Shown here: positions 10,101 to 22,559 of the stretch, in pieces | Numbering within the stretch: the first letter of the stretch is position 1 | Layout of the letters: each line of letters starts with the position of its first letter | Assembly (NCBI GenBank): GCA_036971715.1 | Contig: JAVHJL010000012.1 | Span: forward strand, 992,001-1,056,000 | Length of the DNA: 64,000 nucleotides | Direction of reading: 5' to 3' | DNA from: Arthrobotrys musiformis | Lineage: Eukaryota; Ascomycota; Orbiliomycetes; Orbiliales; Orbiliaceae | The notes under the pieces: model-generated | Database searches by the model: none | Told to the model about the DNA's origin: nothing | The model's input: only the letters and a program-made list of their open reading frames with translations | Program-made: the position numbers and the translations under genes

Positions 10101-13040
10101 TAAAAGTTCTTAATTGAAACTATAAAAAACTTATATATTTATACTTTAAAGTTTATTAAAGTTAATAAATAGAAATCTAATTAAAAAATATTTAAAAAAA
10201 TTAGTAAAATTCTAAAATAAATATATATTACTTATTTTAGATTTAATAAAGAATAATCTTTCTTAATTTTATTTATTAATTTTTATTTTTTTTCTATATA
10301 CTAGAGATTTTAAAGTTCTTTTAAACTAAATTAAATCTGGTAGTTTTAATAGAATTGCATATAACTTCATTCAGAATTTTGCTAACTCGACTAAAACTTC
10401 ATTAACATAATTCATAAATAATAATATTTTTAATATCAATAAATATACAATTAACTTATTATCTATTCCTACAATACTACTTATATTAATCTTAAAATAA
10501 AAATAAATCTAAATAAATCTATTTAAACTCTTAAATAATCTTTCCCTTTTTTATTAACTATTTAAAATTAAAAAATCGCATTTTAAATTAATATTTATAA
10601 TATCTATACTCTATAATTTAGACATATACATTTTTATAATTAAATTAAACTCATTTCTTTTTTAACTATTTAATATAAAATATTTTTTCTATTTCTATAA
10701 ACTAAATATTTAAATACCCAAATTTTTTTACAAAAATAATAAAATAAATCATCAAATATATTTTAATAAAATTAAAATAACTTATACTATTATATTTAGT
10801 TTCTATAAAAATTAAAACAAACCTCCTTATAATAGCTAAAATAAAATTTACTAATTTTAAAAATTTCTAAAACATCTTTAAAATCTTTATTTAAATCCTC
10901 TTTATCCAATAAAATCTTTAATAATCTTATTATAATACATCAAATTTCTATTTAAATCCTTCAAAACTTTCTAAAAATATCCTTTATATTATAGAAAATT
11001 TATAATTAATTTTACATATCTATAAGAATTTATTTAGTATATAAAAAATAAATTATATATAAAATAAAATTTATAAAAATATTTATACTAATTATAATTT
11101 AAATAAATATAAATTTTTTTAAATTCAATAAATTTCTTAAAACACTCACTATAATTACAACAACAATTTTTACAACAAATCTTATTTCTTTATTTTACCA
11201 TTAAAAAACTTATATATAACTTTTATAAAATAATTAAAATTCTAAATACAAAAACTCAATATTTATTATAAAATATTTAAATAAATACAATATAAAAAAT
11301 CTAATTTATATAAATCCATTATAATAATTCTAAAATCTAAAAAAGTTTCTACCAAACTTATAATACCTTCTCATCATAATTAATCTTTTTTAAAATCATC
11401 ATTAGTATTTAATTATTTAACATAAAAATTATAGTCATATTTAAAATACTAATAAATTTAATCAAATTCTTAAAAAACATAAAATAAATATCATATAAAT
11501 AAAATAAACTTTAAAAATTATATCAAAAAAAATTTATATATTTTATGTAATTTATTAACCATTCATATAATTAAAAATAATATATTTATTAATATTTATC
11601 TTTATAATTTATAAAAAAATTATAAAATATCTATTTAAAAATTTAAAATTTTATTTTATAAAATCCTAAATTTTAAAATTAATTAAACGTTTTTTCAAAA
11701 TCCAAAGTAGTTTTTTTTTTAAATAAAATCAATAACAAAGTAAATAATATCTAAATATTTTTTAAAAATTAATTTTAATATTTAAAATTTATATTATTAA
11801 TAGAAATATATACTAACTAAGCTTTTTTATTTTAAAAAAAAATTAAAAAAATAAATAAAATCAAAAACACAAAAAATTAATATAAAACTATAATCAAATA
11901 ATAAAAATTTTTATTATAAATATTATTAATTTATTATTTATAATTCAATAAATTATTTTTCTCTAATTTTACTATAAACTTTTTCAAGTATAAAATATAT
12001 TTATATATTATTTTAATAAATATATAACGATTCTTATAAAACTTTTATAAAAATATTTTAAATTTAAATAATCTTTAATCTTAAAATTAAATATTTTTTT
12101 TTAAATAAATCTATTCTAAAATTCTTATTTATTTATTAAATTATTTAACAAAAATTATATAAAAATTTAAATAAGCTTAAATTGATCTTTCTTATTATTA
12201 AACTTATCCCATAATTACAATATTAATTAATTTAAAAAATATCTTTTTTAATAAATTATTTTATTAACTTAAAATTTTCTAAATTAATAAAAAGAAATTA
12301 TGGATTTTCTTTTAATTAAATAATTATTAAATTTGAGAAAGGCTTGAATATTAACATTCTTAACCAAAAAAATTAATTTAACAAATATTTTTAATTAATT
12401 AAATTATTAAATACTAAAATTTTTAGATATTTTATTTTTTTATGAATAAAGAATTTTTATAACCATACTTAATCAAGTCTTTTTTAGTATTATTTAAATC
12501 TATAAATAATTATAAAAATTATAATTTTTTTATTATAATAAATTCTTTTACTTTACTTTCTAATAAAGTAGAAATAAAATATTTATATTTTATTTTTGAA
12601 TAATTTTTATATTATTTAAAGAATTTAAAAAGGATTTAAAAACAAATACAATATTTGAATAACAATTCTAAATAATTTTTAAAAATTTAAAAATATAATA
12701 ATATAACTTTATTAATTTAAAAAAAATCAATAAAATATAAGATTTAATAGAAAATTGTATATACATTCAATTTAAATTTGTATAAATTTATAAATATAAC
12801 ATCATAATATAAAATTAAATATTTATTTTTAATACTAATTATTTAAGAAAATTTAGTAATTCTTTATAATAATAAAAAAACTAATATAAATTTCTAAATA
12901 ATTAAGATATAGATATTTAAATTTTATATAAATTTTTATAATTTTATTTACTTTATATACTAATATTTATCTTAATTAAAGTATTAATATACTATTAAAT
13001 TTTTTATAAAACTTAAAAAAAACTTCGTAATCATATAAAT
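7150..13040. other. Long AT-rich, gene-free tract
   Basis: Almost 6 kb made nearly entirely of A and T in both strands, with no long ORF and scarcely any CpG, as expected of repeats destroyed by RIP or of an AT isochore. The exception is about 8638-8700, which keeps several CpG sites and a TATA-like CTATAAATAGG; it looks like part of a former LTR promoter. No gene, tRNA or intact repeat is recognised elsewhere in the tract. Confidence 0.65.
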
Positions 13041-13053
13041 TAGTAAAAAATAA
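13041..13053 (+). repeat. Target-site duplication, left copy, of SINE
   Basis: TAGTAAAAAATAA directly precedes the tRNA-like head. The identical 13-mer follows the TAA tail at 13651-13663, marking the insertion boundaries. Confidence 0.85.
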
Positions 13054-13606
13054 GGAGGTGTGGTCTAGTGGGTGTGATGCTAGACCTGGGAACACAGGTT
13101 TTTCTTCTTTTCCCTGTGTTTGTGGGTTCGAATCCTGCCACCTCCGCAATATTTTGTTAATTATTTTCTGGTTTTATTGTTTTCCCAGAAAATAATTGCA
13201 AAAAAGAAACAACTTACTAGTTTTGCACCAACTATAGTTGTACTTTGAGGTGTTTGACCTCTTAGTTTTACTTAATCTTTGTTGAACTCGTGACTCAACA
13301 ACTGTTTGTCTAAACAACACTTTTCTCTCTGAGAATCGTACCTAGTTGTTCTAGAACATTTTATTAAGTAGAATATCAAACAGTAGTTCTACTACTTAAA
13401 AATAGAAACAGTAGTCCCTGTTTTATAAAGGATATGTGAAGGTACCCACATAAAAACGTACTAGTAGTTCTACTACTATAAAATAGAAGTAGCCTAGTTC
13501 CTACTTAAAATAGAATCTAGACTTCCTAATTGCAGAAGTATAAAAAGTAATAAAAATACATAGAAATATATCTATAATTAGAACCCGCCATAACCGAAAG
13601 GTGATA

Positions 13607-13650
<44 letters not shown>
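13054..13650 (+). mobile_element. tRNA-derived SINE with LINE-like 3' tail
   Basis: A 597-bp element with no coding potential. Its first 93 bp are tRNA-like: acceptor arms GGAGGTG (13054-13060) and CACCTCC (13139-13145) pair at 7 of 7 positions, and a T arm with the loop TTCGAAT precedes the 3' acceptor strand. The anticodon region has only a 6-nt loop and the middle folds instead as AACACAGG/CCTGTGTT, so a working tRNA is unlikely. The body (13147-13580) has no similarity I recognise. The tail from 13586 repeats the LINE block CCGCCATAACCGAAAGGT, then GATAAATAATAAT and about 14 TAA units. Flanking 13-bp direct repeats confirm retroposition. Such a tail implies mobilisation by the neighbouring LINE family. 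Confidence 0.9.
13061..13135 (+). promoter_or_regulatory. Internal pol III promoter (A and B boxes) of SINE
   Basis: TGGTCTAGTGG at 13061-13071 fits the A-box consensus TRGYNNARNNG exactly, and GGTTCGAATCC at 13125-13135 contains the B-box GWTCRANNC. Their spacing of about 54 nt is within the pol III type 2 range. The A-box region resembles that of fungal proline tRNAs, from memory only. Confidence 0.8.
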
Positions 13651-13652
<2 letters not shown>

Positions 13653-13663
13653 GTAAAAAATAA
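13651..13663 (+). repeat. Target-site duplication, right copy, of SINE
   Basis: TAGTAAAAAATAA directly after the TAA tail, identical to 13041-13053. Confidence 0.85.
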
Positions 13664-15093
13664 ATTATAAATTATAAAAATACAAATTTATAAATTTTTT
13701 AAAATTAAAAAATTAAAAAATTTAAAAAATTAATACAATTTTTTAAAATTAAAAAATTAAAAAATTTAAAAAATTAATACAATTTATTTATAAATTAAAT
13801 TAAAAAATAAATCTAAATTATATACAACCCCTAATTTATAATAAGCTAATTAATAAAACCAAATATTAATTTTATTATTTTAATTACAAAAACTTTGTTA
13901 ATTTCTTTAACAACTTTTTAATATAATATAATAGATATTATAAAATTTACTAACTTACTTAAAAAACTAACTCTTACTAGTTTTAGAATAGTCTTTGCAG
14001 ATTTTCTACAAAACAATAAAAATCCTTAATTAATTTAAAAATTTATAAAAAATAAATTAATAAAATATAATTTATCAAAAAATAAATTAATAACTACAAC
14101 TATAACAATTAGTAGAAAAACTAATATAATTTTTCTTAATATACTTTTATATTCTAATATAAATATTCTAACTTAATTAATTTACTACCAGAATTTAAAA
14201 AAGCACCTATTTAATAATAATCCTTCACAAAACTACGAAAATTAATTCACTTTTTCTAGTACACCAAACCTAACTTAATAATCAAGATTTTATTTAATTA
14301 ATTTATATTTAAAATTTAGAATTTTTTATATATATAAAATATATTTTATATATAAATTCAATAAAATCTATTCTATTTTAATATAAACACAATAAAAAAA
14401 AAATCTAATATATTAACTATCTATAAATAAACATTTTAGATTTTTTTATTTTTATTTTATATATTTCAAAAACTCCTAATCTATAAAATTAATTATAATA
14501 TAATCGTAATATAAAGATTATTACCCAATTAAAATTTATTCAATTATTATAATCTATATTTTCTATTTTATTACAAAAACTCCTTTTTTTTTTTCTTAAA
14601 AAAATACTTTAAAATTTCCATTTTATCAAAATATCATTACTTAATATAATAAAAAATGCAAAAATTTCTAATTTATTTTAAAAAAATTTAATAATATTAA
14701 TTTTTAAAATATAGCAACCTATACTTATACTAATTTTAATATTATTAATTTAAAGCTTTTTAAATATTAAATTATCCTACAACAATAACTCTTATCTAAA
14801 TAAAAACTAATATATTATAATTATTTCTAATAATTTATTAATAGCAAAAATAAAACTTATAAAAAATTAATAAAGCCATCAACAACTTATATAATTTTTT
14901 TAATAATACTAATATTTAAATATTATTAAATAAAAAAAAGAGTATAAAATCTATTTAAAAAATCAAATAAATTAATACTTATAAAATTTATATTTATAAA
15001 AAACTCTTTTTTTCTTAAAAACTTATACTAACTTTAAATAGTCAAACTCAGATCTTATAATAATTAATCAAATCTTATCTAAAATCTTTATTG
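13664..15093. other. AT-rich intergenic DNA with a short tandem duplication
   Basis: No genes seen. About 13690-13790 contains a directly repeated unit of roughly 50 bp (AAAATTAAAAAATTAAAAAA followed by TTAATACAATTT). The rest is near-pure A/T, similar to 7150-13040. Confidence 0.6.
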
Positions 15094-17512
15094 GTGGATT
15101 AATAATTTTATGTCCAAAAGATTAATTAAGCTGGCCTTCGATGGACAAGTAGAAAAATTAAAACCAGTTGAAACTGGAATACCACAAGGTTCTCCAATAT
15201 CTCCAATTCTTTTTCTATTATATTTAACACCACTATTTAATTTATTAGAACAAAAAATGCCTTCTATCATGAAACCATCCTATATAGATGATTTGGCGTT
15301 AATTGCAACCAATAAAAAAATAGAAACAAATATATATGAATTAGAAGAAACTGCAAAAATAGCCTTTAATTGGGCTGTAGATAATGCAGTAGCTTTTGAT
15401 GACATAAAATCAGAGCTAATTCATTTTAAAACAAATTTAAAAAAGGAAAATGAATTTGGGGAATTAAATATTGAGCTACCAAATGGTACAATAATAAAAC
15501 CTACCAACAATATAAGGTGGTTAGGTATATATTTTGATGTGGGATTAAATTTTAAAACCCACATTAAAATAAAAACAAGTGCAGCAAATAAAATTTTAAA
15601 TTTTATTAAGGCACTTGCTAATTCAGAAAAGGGACTTAGAACCAAAGCGATGATACAATTGTATAAGAGCTGCGTTTGTTCTATTTCTGACTATGGGTCT
15701 GAAATATGGTGGAAAAATCAAAAAAAACAAAATGTTTTGAAAGAATTTAAATTAATTCAAAATAAGATGTTGAGAAAAATAACAGGAGGCTTCAAAACAA
15801 CTCCAATAAGTATGTTGGAGGTTGAGGCCTCTATTTTACCACCAGAAATAAGACTAAATGGGATACAAAGAAGGTATGCCCTAAGATCCCTTTTTCTTAA
15901 TAAAAATCATCCAATAAAAAAGAGATCCCCAGAGTCATTCCCACCAGAATTTAATTTTGGAAGAGAGGAAACAGGACTAGGACCTTATTTAAAATGGAAT
16001 GAAAATAAAAAAAGAAGGGGACAAAAAAGAATATGCCTTCACACTGGACAGAATATTATCAAGAATTAATTTCTTGATAAACCCATATACAAAAATTGAG
16101 GAATTAAATATAAAATTCAATCCACCTTGGGTTGAAAATAAAATTAATTTCCTCATAAATAATATACCCAAGGATTTAGAAGCAGAAAACCACAAAAATA
16201 AAAAAGAAGTTGAACTAAACTCTAGGGAAAACTTACTTATTTATACAGACGGTTCTATGCTGGAAATAGAAAATAAAAATAAAAAGAATAATAAAAATAA
16301 AAAAGAAAAATCCTTGGGGGCTGGAATTTATGGAGAAATAGATAATGAATCTATTTTCGAAATCTATTTTAGTTTGGGAAAAAGTATGGAGGTATATGAT
16401 GCAGAATTAATTGCTTTAAGAGAAGGGTTCGAAAAGTCCTTTGAAGTAATTAATAAAAATAAAGAGGTGAAGAATATTTATTTCTTTACCGACAATCAGG
16501 CTGCAATAAAAAGGTTACAAAACCTAAATTTAGGGCCTGGTCAGGAAACAACTTCAGAAATTTGGGATATGGCAAATGAATTAAATTCTAGAAATATTAA
16601 CATATTTATAGAATGGGTCCCAGGTCACTCTGAAGTTGTTGGAAATGAAAAGGCAGATTACTTAGCCAAGGAAGCTGCAAAAATAAAAAAGAAAAGCCTA
16701 TTCAAGTCCTTCGCCTATTTAAAAAGAAAAATTAAAGAAAAGGACTTACTAGAATGGGAAGAAAAATACAAAAAACAAAAAAACAGGCCAAATTATATTA
16801 ATAGGCCAAAGTTAAAAAGAAATAAGATATTTACTAAGTTTAGTAATAATTTTGTTTCTTCTTTAACTCAACTGAGGACTGGGCATGGGTACTTTAACAG
16901 TTATTTATATAAAATTCCAAATTCTGGAATTTTAAATAAAAACTGTACATGCAGAAATAAGCCTCAAACACCAAAACACTTAATTATGGAATGCAAAATC
17001 TATAATGAAGAGAGAGAGGTGTTAAAAAGGAAACTCAAAAAAGCTAATAAACAATTAGATTATTACTTTTTATTATTTAATAATGAAGGTATGATCTTTT
17101 TGGAAGAGTTCCTAAATAAAACAAATATTGCAAAAAGAAAATGCAATAAAAATCCTAAAAATGATTATTTCACAGGATGGGGAAATCTGGAAGTTTGAAA
17201 AAATGAATGAAAAGGTTCCGGAAATGAGATATATCATTTTAATATTACATCAAAGTGGATGGGTAAGAACAACAGATATACGACATTGTTCTTTTAATGG
17301 GAAAAAAGAAGAAAGAGACAAAAAGGGTTAGAAGGAACCTCAAAAAACAAAAAACAAAAATAAAAATAAAAACAAAAAACAAAAATAAAAAATGATTTTA
17401 TGTAGTTTTCATTTTTAATGAGGAGCGAAAATCATGTATTTTAATTTCTTTTCCTTCATTCCGCCATAACCGAAAGGTTGCATGCGTGTATGATAAATAA
17501 TAATAATAATAA
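15094..17512 (+). mobile_element. LINE copy B, 5'-truncated
   Basis: Near-identical to copy A from copy-A base 2170 to the TAA tail. The left junction is abrupt at about 15094, in the middle of the reverse transcriptase, the typical result of incomplete reverse transcription. It is in the same orientation as copy A, about 12.9 kb away. No convincing target-site duplication is visible. The tail (17468-17479 hairpin, then TAA units) matches copy A base for base up to the repeat. Confidence 0.93.
15095..17198 (+). pseudogene. Truncated and frameshifted LINE ORF2
   Basis: Corresponds to copy-A ORF2 from residue 644 onward: the end of the reverse transcriptase with YIDD, the thumb, RNase H and the C-terminal Cys/His cluster. 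One extra A in the A-run at 16007-16013 (seven A, six in copy A) splits it into overlapping frames, 15095-16069 and 15999-17198. An in-frame 6-bp deletion near 16275 removes two Asn/Lys residues. The other differences are scattered substitutions. The RNase H residues and the C-terminus are intact, so decay is slight and the insertion is young. Confidence 0.92.
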
Positions 17513-17992
17513 TATTATAATTTTAATTTATTTGATAGTAAATTTTGATAAGGTAATAATTATAGGTTTTCTTTTAATATCTTTTTTTTTAAAATTTTAT
17601 TTTTTAGTAGAACGAATATAGATATTTAAATATTAGATTATTAAAATTGCAAAATAATAAAATATAAGAAATTGTATAAAAATTAATTAAAATATTAAAG
17701 TAATATATAAATATTATAAAATAAAAAAGTGTATTAATATAAATATAGATTAATATTTAAATTATTATTTGGTTTTTAAATATATAATAATGAATATAAT
17801 AATTTAAATAAATAAATAATAAAGGAGATAATATAATAAATTAAATAAGAATTAAAATTATAAATTAAATATTTGAATATAAAATATTAAATTAAATAAA
17901 AAATAATTTATAAATTAAATATGTAAATATAAAATATTGAATTAAATAAGAGATAAGTTTGAATTAAATATTTAAATATATAAAATATTGAA
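17513..17992. other. AT-rich intergenic DNA
   Basis: A/T-only tract with repeated AAATTAAATA-type words; no gene seen. The change to mixed base composition at about 18000 is sharp. Confidence 0.6.
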
Positions 17993-18187
17993 TTAAATAT
18001 AAATTATTTTTAAATAAATCCTAAGAAAGGCCACTAAATCATTTCGTTTCTTAAAAAAAATATATCCAAGAAACGCTAGTACAATGAGGAAAAGGAAAAT
18101 CGCCGCAACGGTGCTAGGGGATGCTGGCGCCTTAGGGCCTGGTTTTCTTGAATGATGAGATCGATATTTTGAATTTTCTACGTTCAT
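17993..18187 (-). CDS. Small single-pass membrane protein or exon, unidentified
   Basis: A 64-aa frame with a basic, Ser/Pro-rich N-terminal part (RSHHSRKPGPKAPASPS) followed by one hydrophobic helix (VAAIFLFLIVLAFLGYIFF) and a KKRN stop-transfer segment. The last 20 residues are encoded in AT-rich DNA and may be fortuitous. The frame remains open for some codons upstream of the Met, so it could be the last exon of a larger gene. It lies at the boundary between AT-rich and normal DNA. No family recognised. Confidence 0.25.
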   Translation of the reverse strand: MNVENSKYRSHHSRKPGPKAPASPSTVAAIFLFLIVLAFLGYIFFKKRNDLVAFLRIYLKIIYI

Positions 18188-18189
18188 TC

Positions 18190-19630
18190 CTTTTGGTGTT
18201 GAAATTGTTGGATGTCTGACGGCTGCAATTCAGTTGATGCGTTTACCAGTACCGGTTGGCCGTTAGCTATGGCAGCTTTTAAATTTATATTGACTAGCCC
18301 AAAGTATGTATATTTCGCCGCAGCTGCTAAAGCAGGTACGTTCTGAATTCAAATTCCTAGAGTGAGATATTGGTTGCAGCTTAGCTAACCTGAACTAACA
18401 AGACCAGATTAGACCAGACAGGGATCACACAGAAAGGTTATGAAAGTGCACAAAGCAGGAAGCTGATCTAAGCTCAGTGCGTGTATTACTGCTTAAACGT
18501 CTCCTTGACAGCCTTTCATTTACTAACTGACCATAACCACCATGTAACTACCTAGGTATGCGGTGGTTTCATTCCTAGCCTCACCCAGCTGTAGGTCACA
18601 AGCATCTTGGAATATATCGAGGGTTGACCTTAGACTTAATCTAACAGCCCTTGGAGCGTCTCGTCTGTAACGATCGCGAAAATCTATCTGTAGCGTCACT
18701 GAAGCGATAAACGTCGCTAAATATGGCTCGCCAATGTTTACCAACCACCCCGCTAGGTCTCCTCCCAAAACGATCGTAATTTTAGCGCAAATGTTGCGCA
18801 AAGATAGACCACCAATTCGCATTTCAGACAGTATTTCTTACGATCACTATCTGGAAATATTGCACACGGAAATAGCAGAAGATGCACGAAGAGCGATCTC
18901 CTGGATTAGATTGGCCCCCTTGGCCCTAACCTCGAGTCCGCTGAACGTCATATATGCATAGAGGAGGATATACTCATTGGAGAGGGCGCGAAATACAAGG
19001 TAGACGATGCTGTGCAAGTCTGGGCCTTTTCAAACCTAGGTAGTTGTCCTAGGGGGTCTAGGTGACATCTTGTACTTTGCGTGCGTGCTTTAACCCTATA
19101 GTAATTGCGCCTCACCCATACCGGAGAGTTCCAATGAATTTGCTTGAAATCCGGGTGGGCTTGATAAAGGAGAGCCTAAATTTTGAAGTAATTAACTAGG
19201 GAGCTATGGATATGATGAAAGGTTGAGGCTGAGTGCTCTGCCCTCCAGATCTACGTGGGGTGAGACCAGGGCTGGAGATCATCTTTTAGACGCAATCAAG
19301 ATATATATGCATTATATAAAACCTAGGGTTGCTCACAAGGCTAAGTCACGCTTTGGGCTCAATTCATATCCAAGCGGCGGGGGGGAGGTATATATGGGCC
19401 TGCATTGTCAGGTTTCTAAACGACAGCCTAAGCCCGCCAGTGAACAATCCACTAGTTTGTACAGGCCCTAATCACACTTTCATATCTCAGCTTACCCTTT
19501 AAATTTCCCAGTCCCCTTCCCTGCTCTAGGCTTTCACATCTTCCGAGGGGCCGCTGATGGTGGGAAATATTCACACCTTCCCAATTATTTATGAGCTGGT
19601 CGTAGAATTTGTTTTGTACCTTGCTAGTAG
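18190..19630. other. No feature recognised
   Basis: Normal base composition. Several short overlapping frames on both strands (18523-18961) have no recognisable motif. Probably decayed sequence or intergenic DNA. Confidence 0.4.
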
Positions 19631-19936
19631 TCATCTCTATCATATTCCATTCTTGAGACCCCACGGGCAGGGGGGATAAGCAAACAATTATCTAATACAA
19701 AATTAGTAGATATCCTCCAGAGTGCTGGATACCAGGCTTATATACTTCAGATCAATCAGAAGTTTAACTTCACCGGCAGTAGTCCTAGTTTTGATGCTGA
19801 CAAGGAGCTTAAGTTCTACATCATAGTGAAAGAATATGAAGAGCTCAGAAAAGCCCATCAAATTATGGCAGAAGAGTATGAAAAACTTGAACAAAATCAT
19901 CGAGTCATTTCTGACGAGTTCGAAGCAAAGCTGTAA
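19631..19936 (+). pseudogene. Coiled-coil coding fragment, unidentified
   Basis: The frame is open from a TAG at 19628 to the TAA ending at 19936. Its last third is clearly protein-like: a charged heptad-rich helix (KEYEELRKAHQIMAEEYEKL and EQNHRVISDEFEAKL). The only Met is late in the frame, so the 5' end is missing or lies in an upstream exon. No family recognised. A coiled coil is also the main feature of the ORF at 21560-22453, but I see no direct similarity between them. Confidence 0.3.
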
Positions 19937-20976
19937 ACAGAGTCGCCAAATTACGTTTGAGGATTATAAGGTTATGACGCAGATGAGACAAGGAATTTAG
20001 CTCAATTAGTTTCATTAGAGCAAGGATTGGCCTGATAGGTCAAAACTGTCGCCGGTCAACATGGATAGAAATGTCTCTGTTGGTAGGGCATGTGTCGCAT
20101 GACATTACCCCCTGCACCAAAAAAAACTCAACAAAAAATTATTTCAGTTAATATTTATAAAATATCCGGGAATAATTCAAAAATAGTAGATTTTCATGGA
20201 GTTATTATTAAACGGTCCTAAGTGCTAGTGGGCTGTCTGTGCGGTGGCTGAAAAGCCCGCTAAGAGCCCAAGTTTGTGTAGGGTATAGGCTTAAATAAAA
20301 TTTTTTTTGTATATATTGAAATAATATTATTAATATTATTTTCAAAGTTTTGAGGTTTAGATCTAAATATTTTTTTATTTTGGGTTTGTAGATTGTGTTG
20401 TGTTGTATAATTTTTTTTTTATAATATTGTTTGGATGTTTTTTATAATTATTCTGAGGGTTCTTCTGGTTGTTTGAATTTCTGCTTGGAATTCTTTTTGC
20501 TAGGCTTGCTTCGTTACAATTATAATAAAATTTATTTTACTATTTTTCTATTTTTAAAATTTTTATTTTAAAATATTATTTATCTTTTCTCTTCAATACT
20601 TTTATAATATCTTAAATATATAAATCTTTAAATATCATTATTTTCTAATTTTTTTATATTATTATTATACTAATTTATTAGATTTTTTTAAATAATATAA
20701 ATATTTTAATTTGATTTTTAATATACTTATTTTTCTTTTTTTTTAAAAAAGTCTTTTAACCTTCTGGTTAATACATCAATTTTAATATTAATTTTTCCAA
20801 AAACAAAAAATATTTTAAAATTAAATTAAAATAAATATTTTATTTATTTTATTTATTTTTATCTTAAAAATTATTTAATCATAAAATATTTCAAATTTTT
20901 ATAATCTATAAAAATATATATTTAAATATAAATATTTATTAAATATTAATTTTATTCTTTAAATATTTGGATTATA
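19937..20976. other. Intergenic; second half AT-rich and RIP-like
   Basis: 19937-20280 is mixed sequence without a gene. From about 20290 it becomes AT-rich, without reading frames, and runs into the (TAA)n tract. This could be the mutated body of an element whose 3' tail is that tract. Confidence 0.45.
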
Positions 20977-21233
<257 letters not shown>

Positions 21234-21559
21234 ATACATACCAACGCTGTTCCTCGTGTAGTAGAGCCGCCTATCAGGCTCACCCCATGACCGTAATGAT
21301 TGGATCTACCCGACGAGGGCGAGTGATGGTGGCTAGAGAGCTCCGACCGCCCTGATGACAAAAATACTGAGATGCTAGCCGATACATGCACGACCGCTTG
21401 GGGTGTATATCTTCATTAGATTCGAGGCTATAAGGTAACTTCCTTTGGATCCTGCGAATTCGCGAACTTGCCCGAAAACTTGGGTACATGGACTGTCGAA
21501 AACTAGGTATAACCGAAAGGAAATATCTCTGAACTTTCCAGCCGATTTCTTAAAGCTGA

Positions 21560-22453
21560 TCAGGAGGCTTTCGCAAACCAGCAACTCAGAACACCCTCTA
21601 GAAACTTGATCGAGTCTCCCTCTAAATAAACCCCACGTAGTGACGCTATCTCGGTCATTTTATCGGAGAGTTCCGACTGCAAGGCTGCTATTACCTGCTG
21701 GGATTTTTCGAGGGCGTCCTTCGATTTCTCGGCCTCGAGGTCTGTGGTTTGTTTGAGCTTATCGTACTCAACTTTGTGACGTTGGCAGCAGTCCCTGGTG
21801 ACAGATTCATTGTGGCGAAGGTGCTTCTCAGCGGTTCTATAACCGGCAAGATCTTGTTCAGCGACGTTGATTTGATGTTGCAGATTGTCCCCCTCTTCCT
21901 CCAGGGCATTTACGTTTTTCTGAAGGAATCCAATCTTCTTCCTTAACTCCAGTTTTTCTTCGACATGCCTAGCGTTTTCGGTCTCGAGACAAAGTATTAT
22001 CCCCCTACATGGGCTTTCTTCATTGCAGAGGGCCTTGGGTTTCTCCTCAAGCCGCCACTTTCGAATACTCATTCTCGAGGCTACTGGAAATGTGGGGGGA
22101 GGGTTGGCCAGGACAATCTGGGGCTTTCTGGTCATTTCTGGCGATATAACGTGTTGGCCAGAAGGTTGTGAATGTTGGGGAGAGAATCTCCTAGAAATTT
22201 GAGTTGATGGTGCTGTCTGAGCAGCTATAAAAGTGAACTTGAGCTGTGGCTCAGGTATATTATCAGGCTCAGTTTGAATAACGGCCTCTGGAGAACCTTT
22301 GCTTCTGTTACTAGTTCCTCGGTGGCGCTTCGTAGCAGGCTCGCCTAATACGTCTGGTGATTGATTATCTGACAAAAAGCTCTGGCAGAATTGCCCCCCT
22401 CTTGAAATGTTCGCCTCTGTTGATCGTGCGTGCGACGAGACCTTTCTCTTCAT
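21560..22453 (-). CDS. Hypothetical coiled-coil protein
   Basis: Uninterrupted 297-aa frame. Residues 1-140 are low-complexity and basic/polar (MKRKVSSHARS start, ATKRHRGTSNRSKGSP, several Pro/Ser/Gln stretches), with a possible nuclear localisation signal near residue 42. Residues about 155-275 form a long coiled coil (ENARHVEEKLELRKKIGFLQ, NVNALEEEGDNLQHQINVAE, LEKSQQVIAALQSELSDKM). The composition differs from the AT-rich flank and reads as genuine coding DNA. No catalytic motif or family is recognised. It could be a host gene or the gag-like ORF of an unrecognised element; the neighbouring Copia remnant is on the other strand. Confidence 0.5.
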   Translation of the reverse strand: MKRKVSSHARSTEANISRGGQFCQSFLSDNQSPDVLGEPATKRHRGTSNRSKGSPEAVIQTEPDNIPEPQLKFTFIAAQTAPSTQISRRFSPQHSQPSGQHVISPEMTRKPQIVLANPPPTFPVASRMSIRKWRLEEKPKALCNEESPCRGIILCLETENARHVEEKLELRKKIGFLQKNVNALEEEGDNLQHQINVAEQDLAGYRTAEKHLRHNESVTRDCCQRHKVEYDKLKQTTDLEAEKSKDALEKSQQVIAALQSELSDKMTEIASLRGVYLEGDSIKFLEGVLSCWFAKAS

Positions 22454-22559
22454 TAGTCAAGTCACCCTCCGTCTTCCATATGTAATCTGTCCTTCTCTTT
22501 GGAAACGGTTTAGAGCGTAAGGTTACGTTGTAAGGGCGAGCAGGCAGTCCTCCAATCCT

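Noticed and set aside
13054..13146. A functional tRNA gene
   Set aside because: The anticodon arm has a 6-nt loop and the middle pairs differently; sequence continues into a SINE body with TSDs, so it is a tRNA-derived head.
21503..21516. TATAACCGAAAGGA resembling the LINE/SINE tail hairpin
   Set aside because: The stem is broken on the 3' side and no TAA tail or CCGCC block is adjacent; probably chance.
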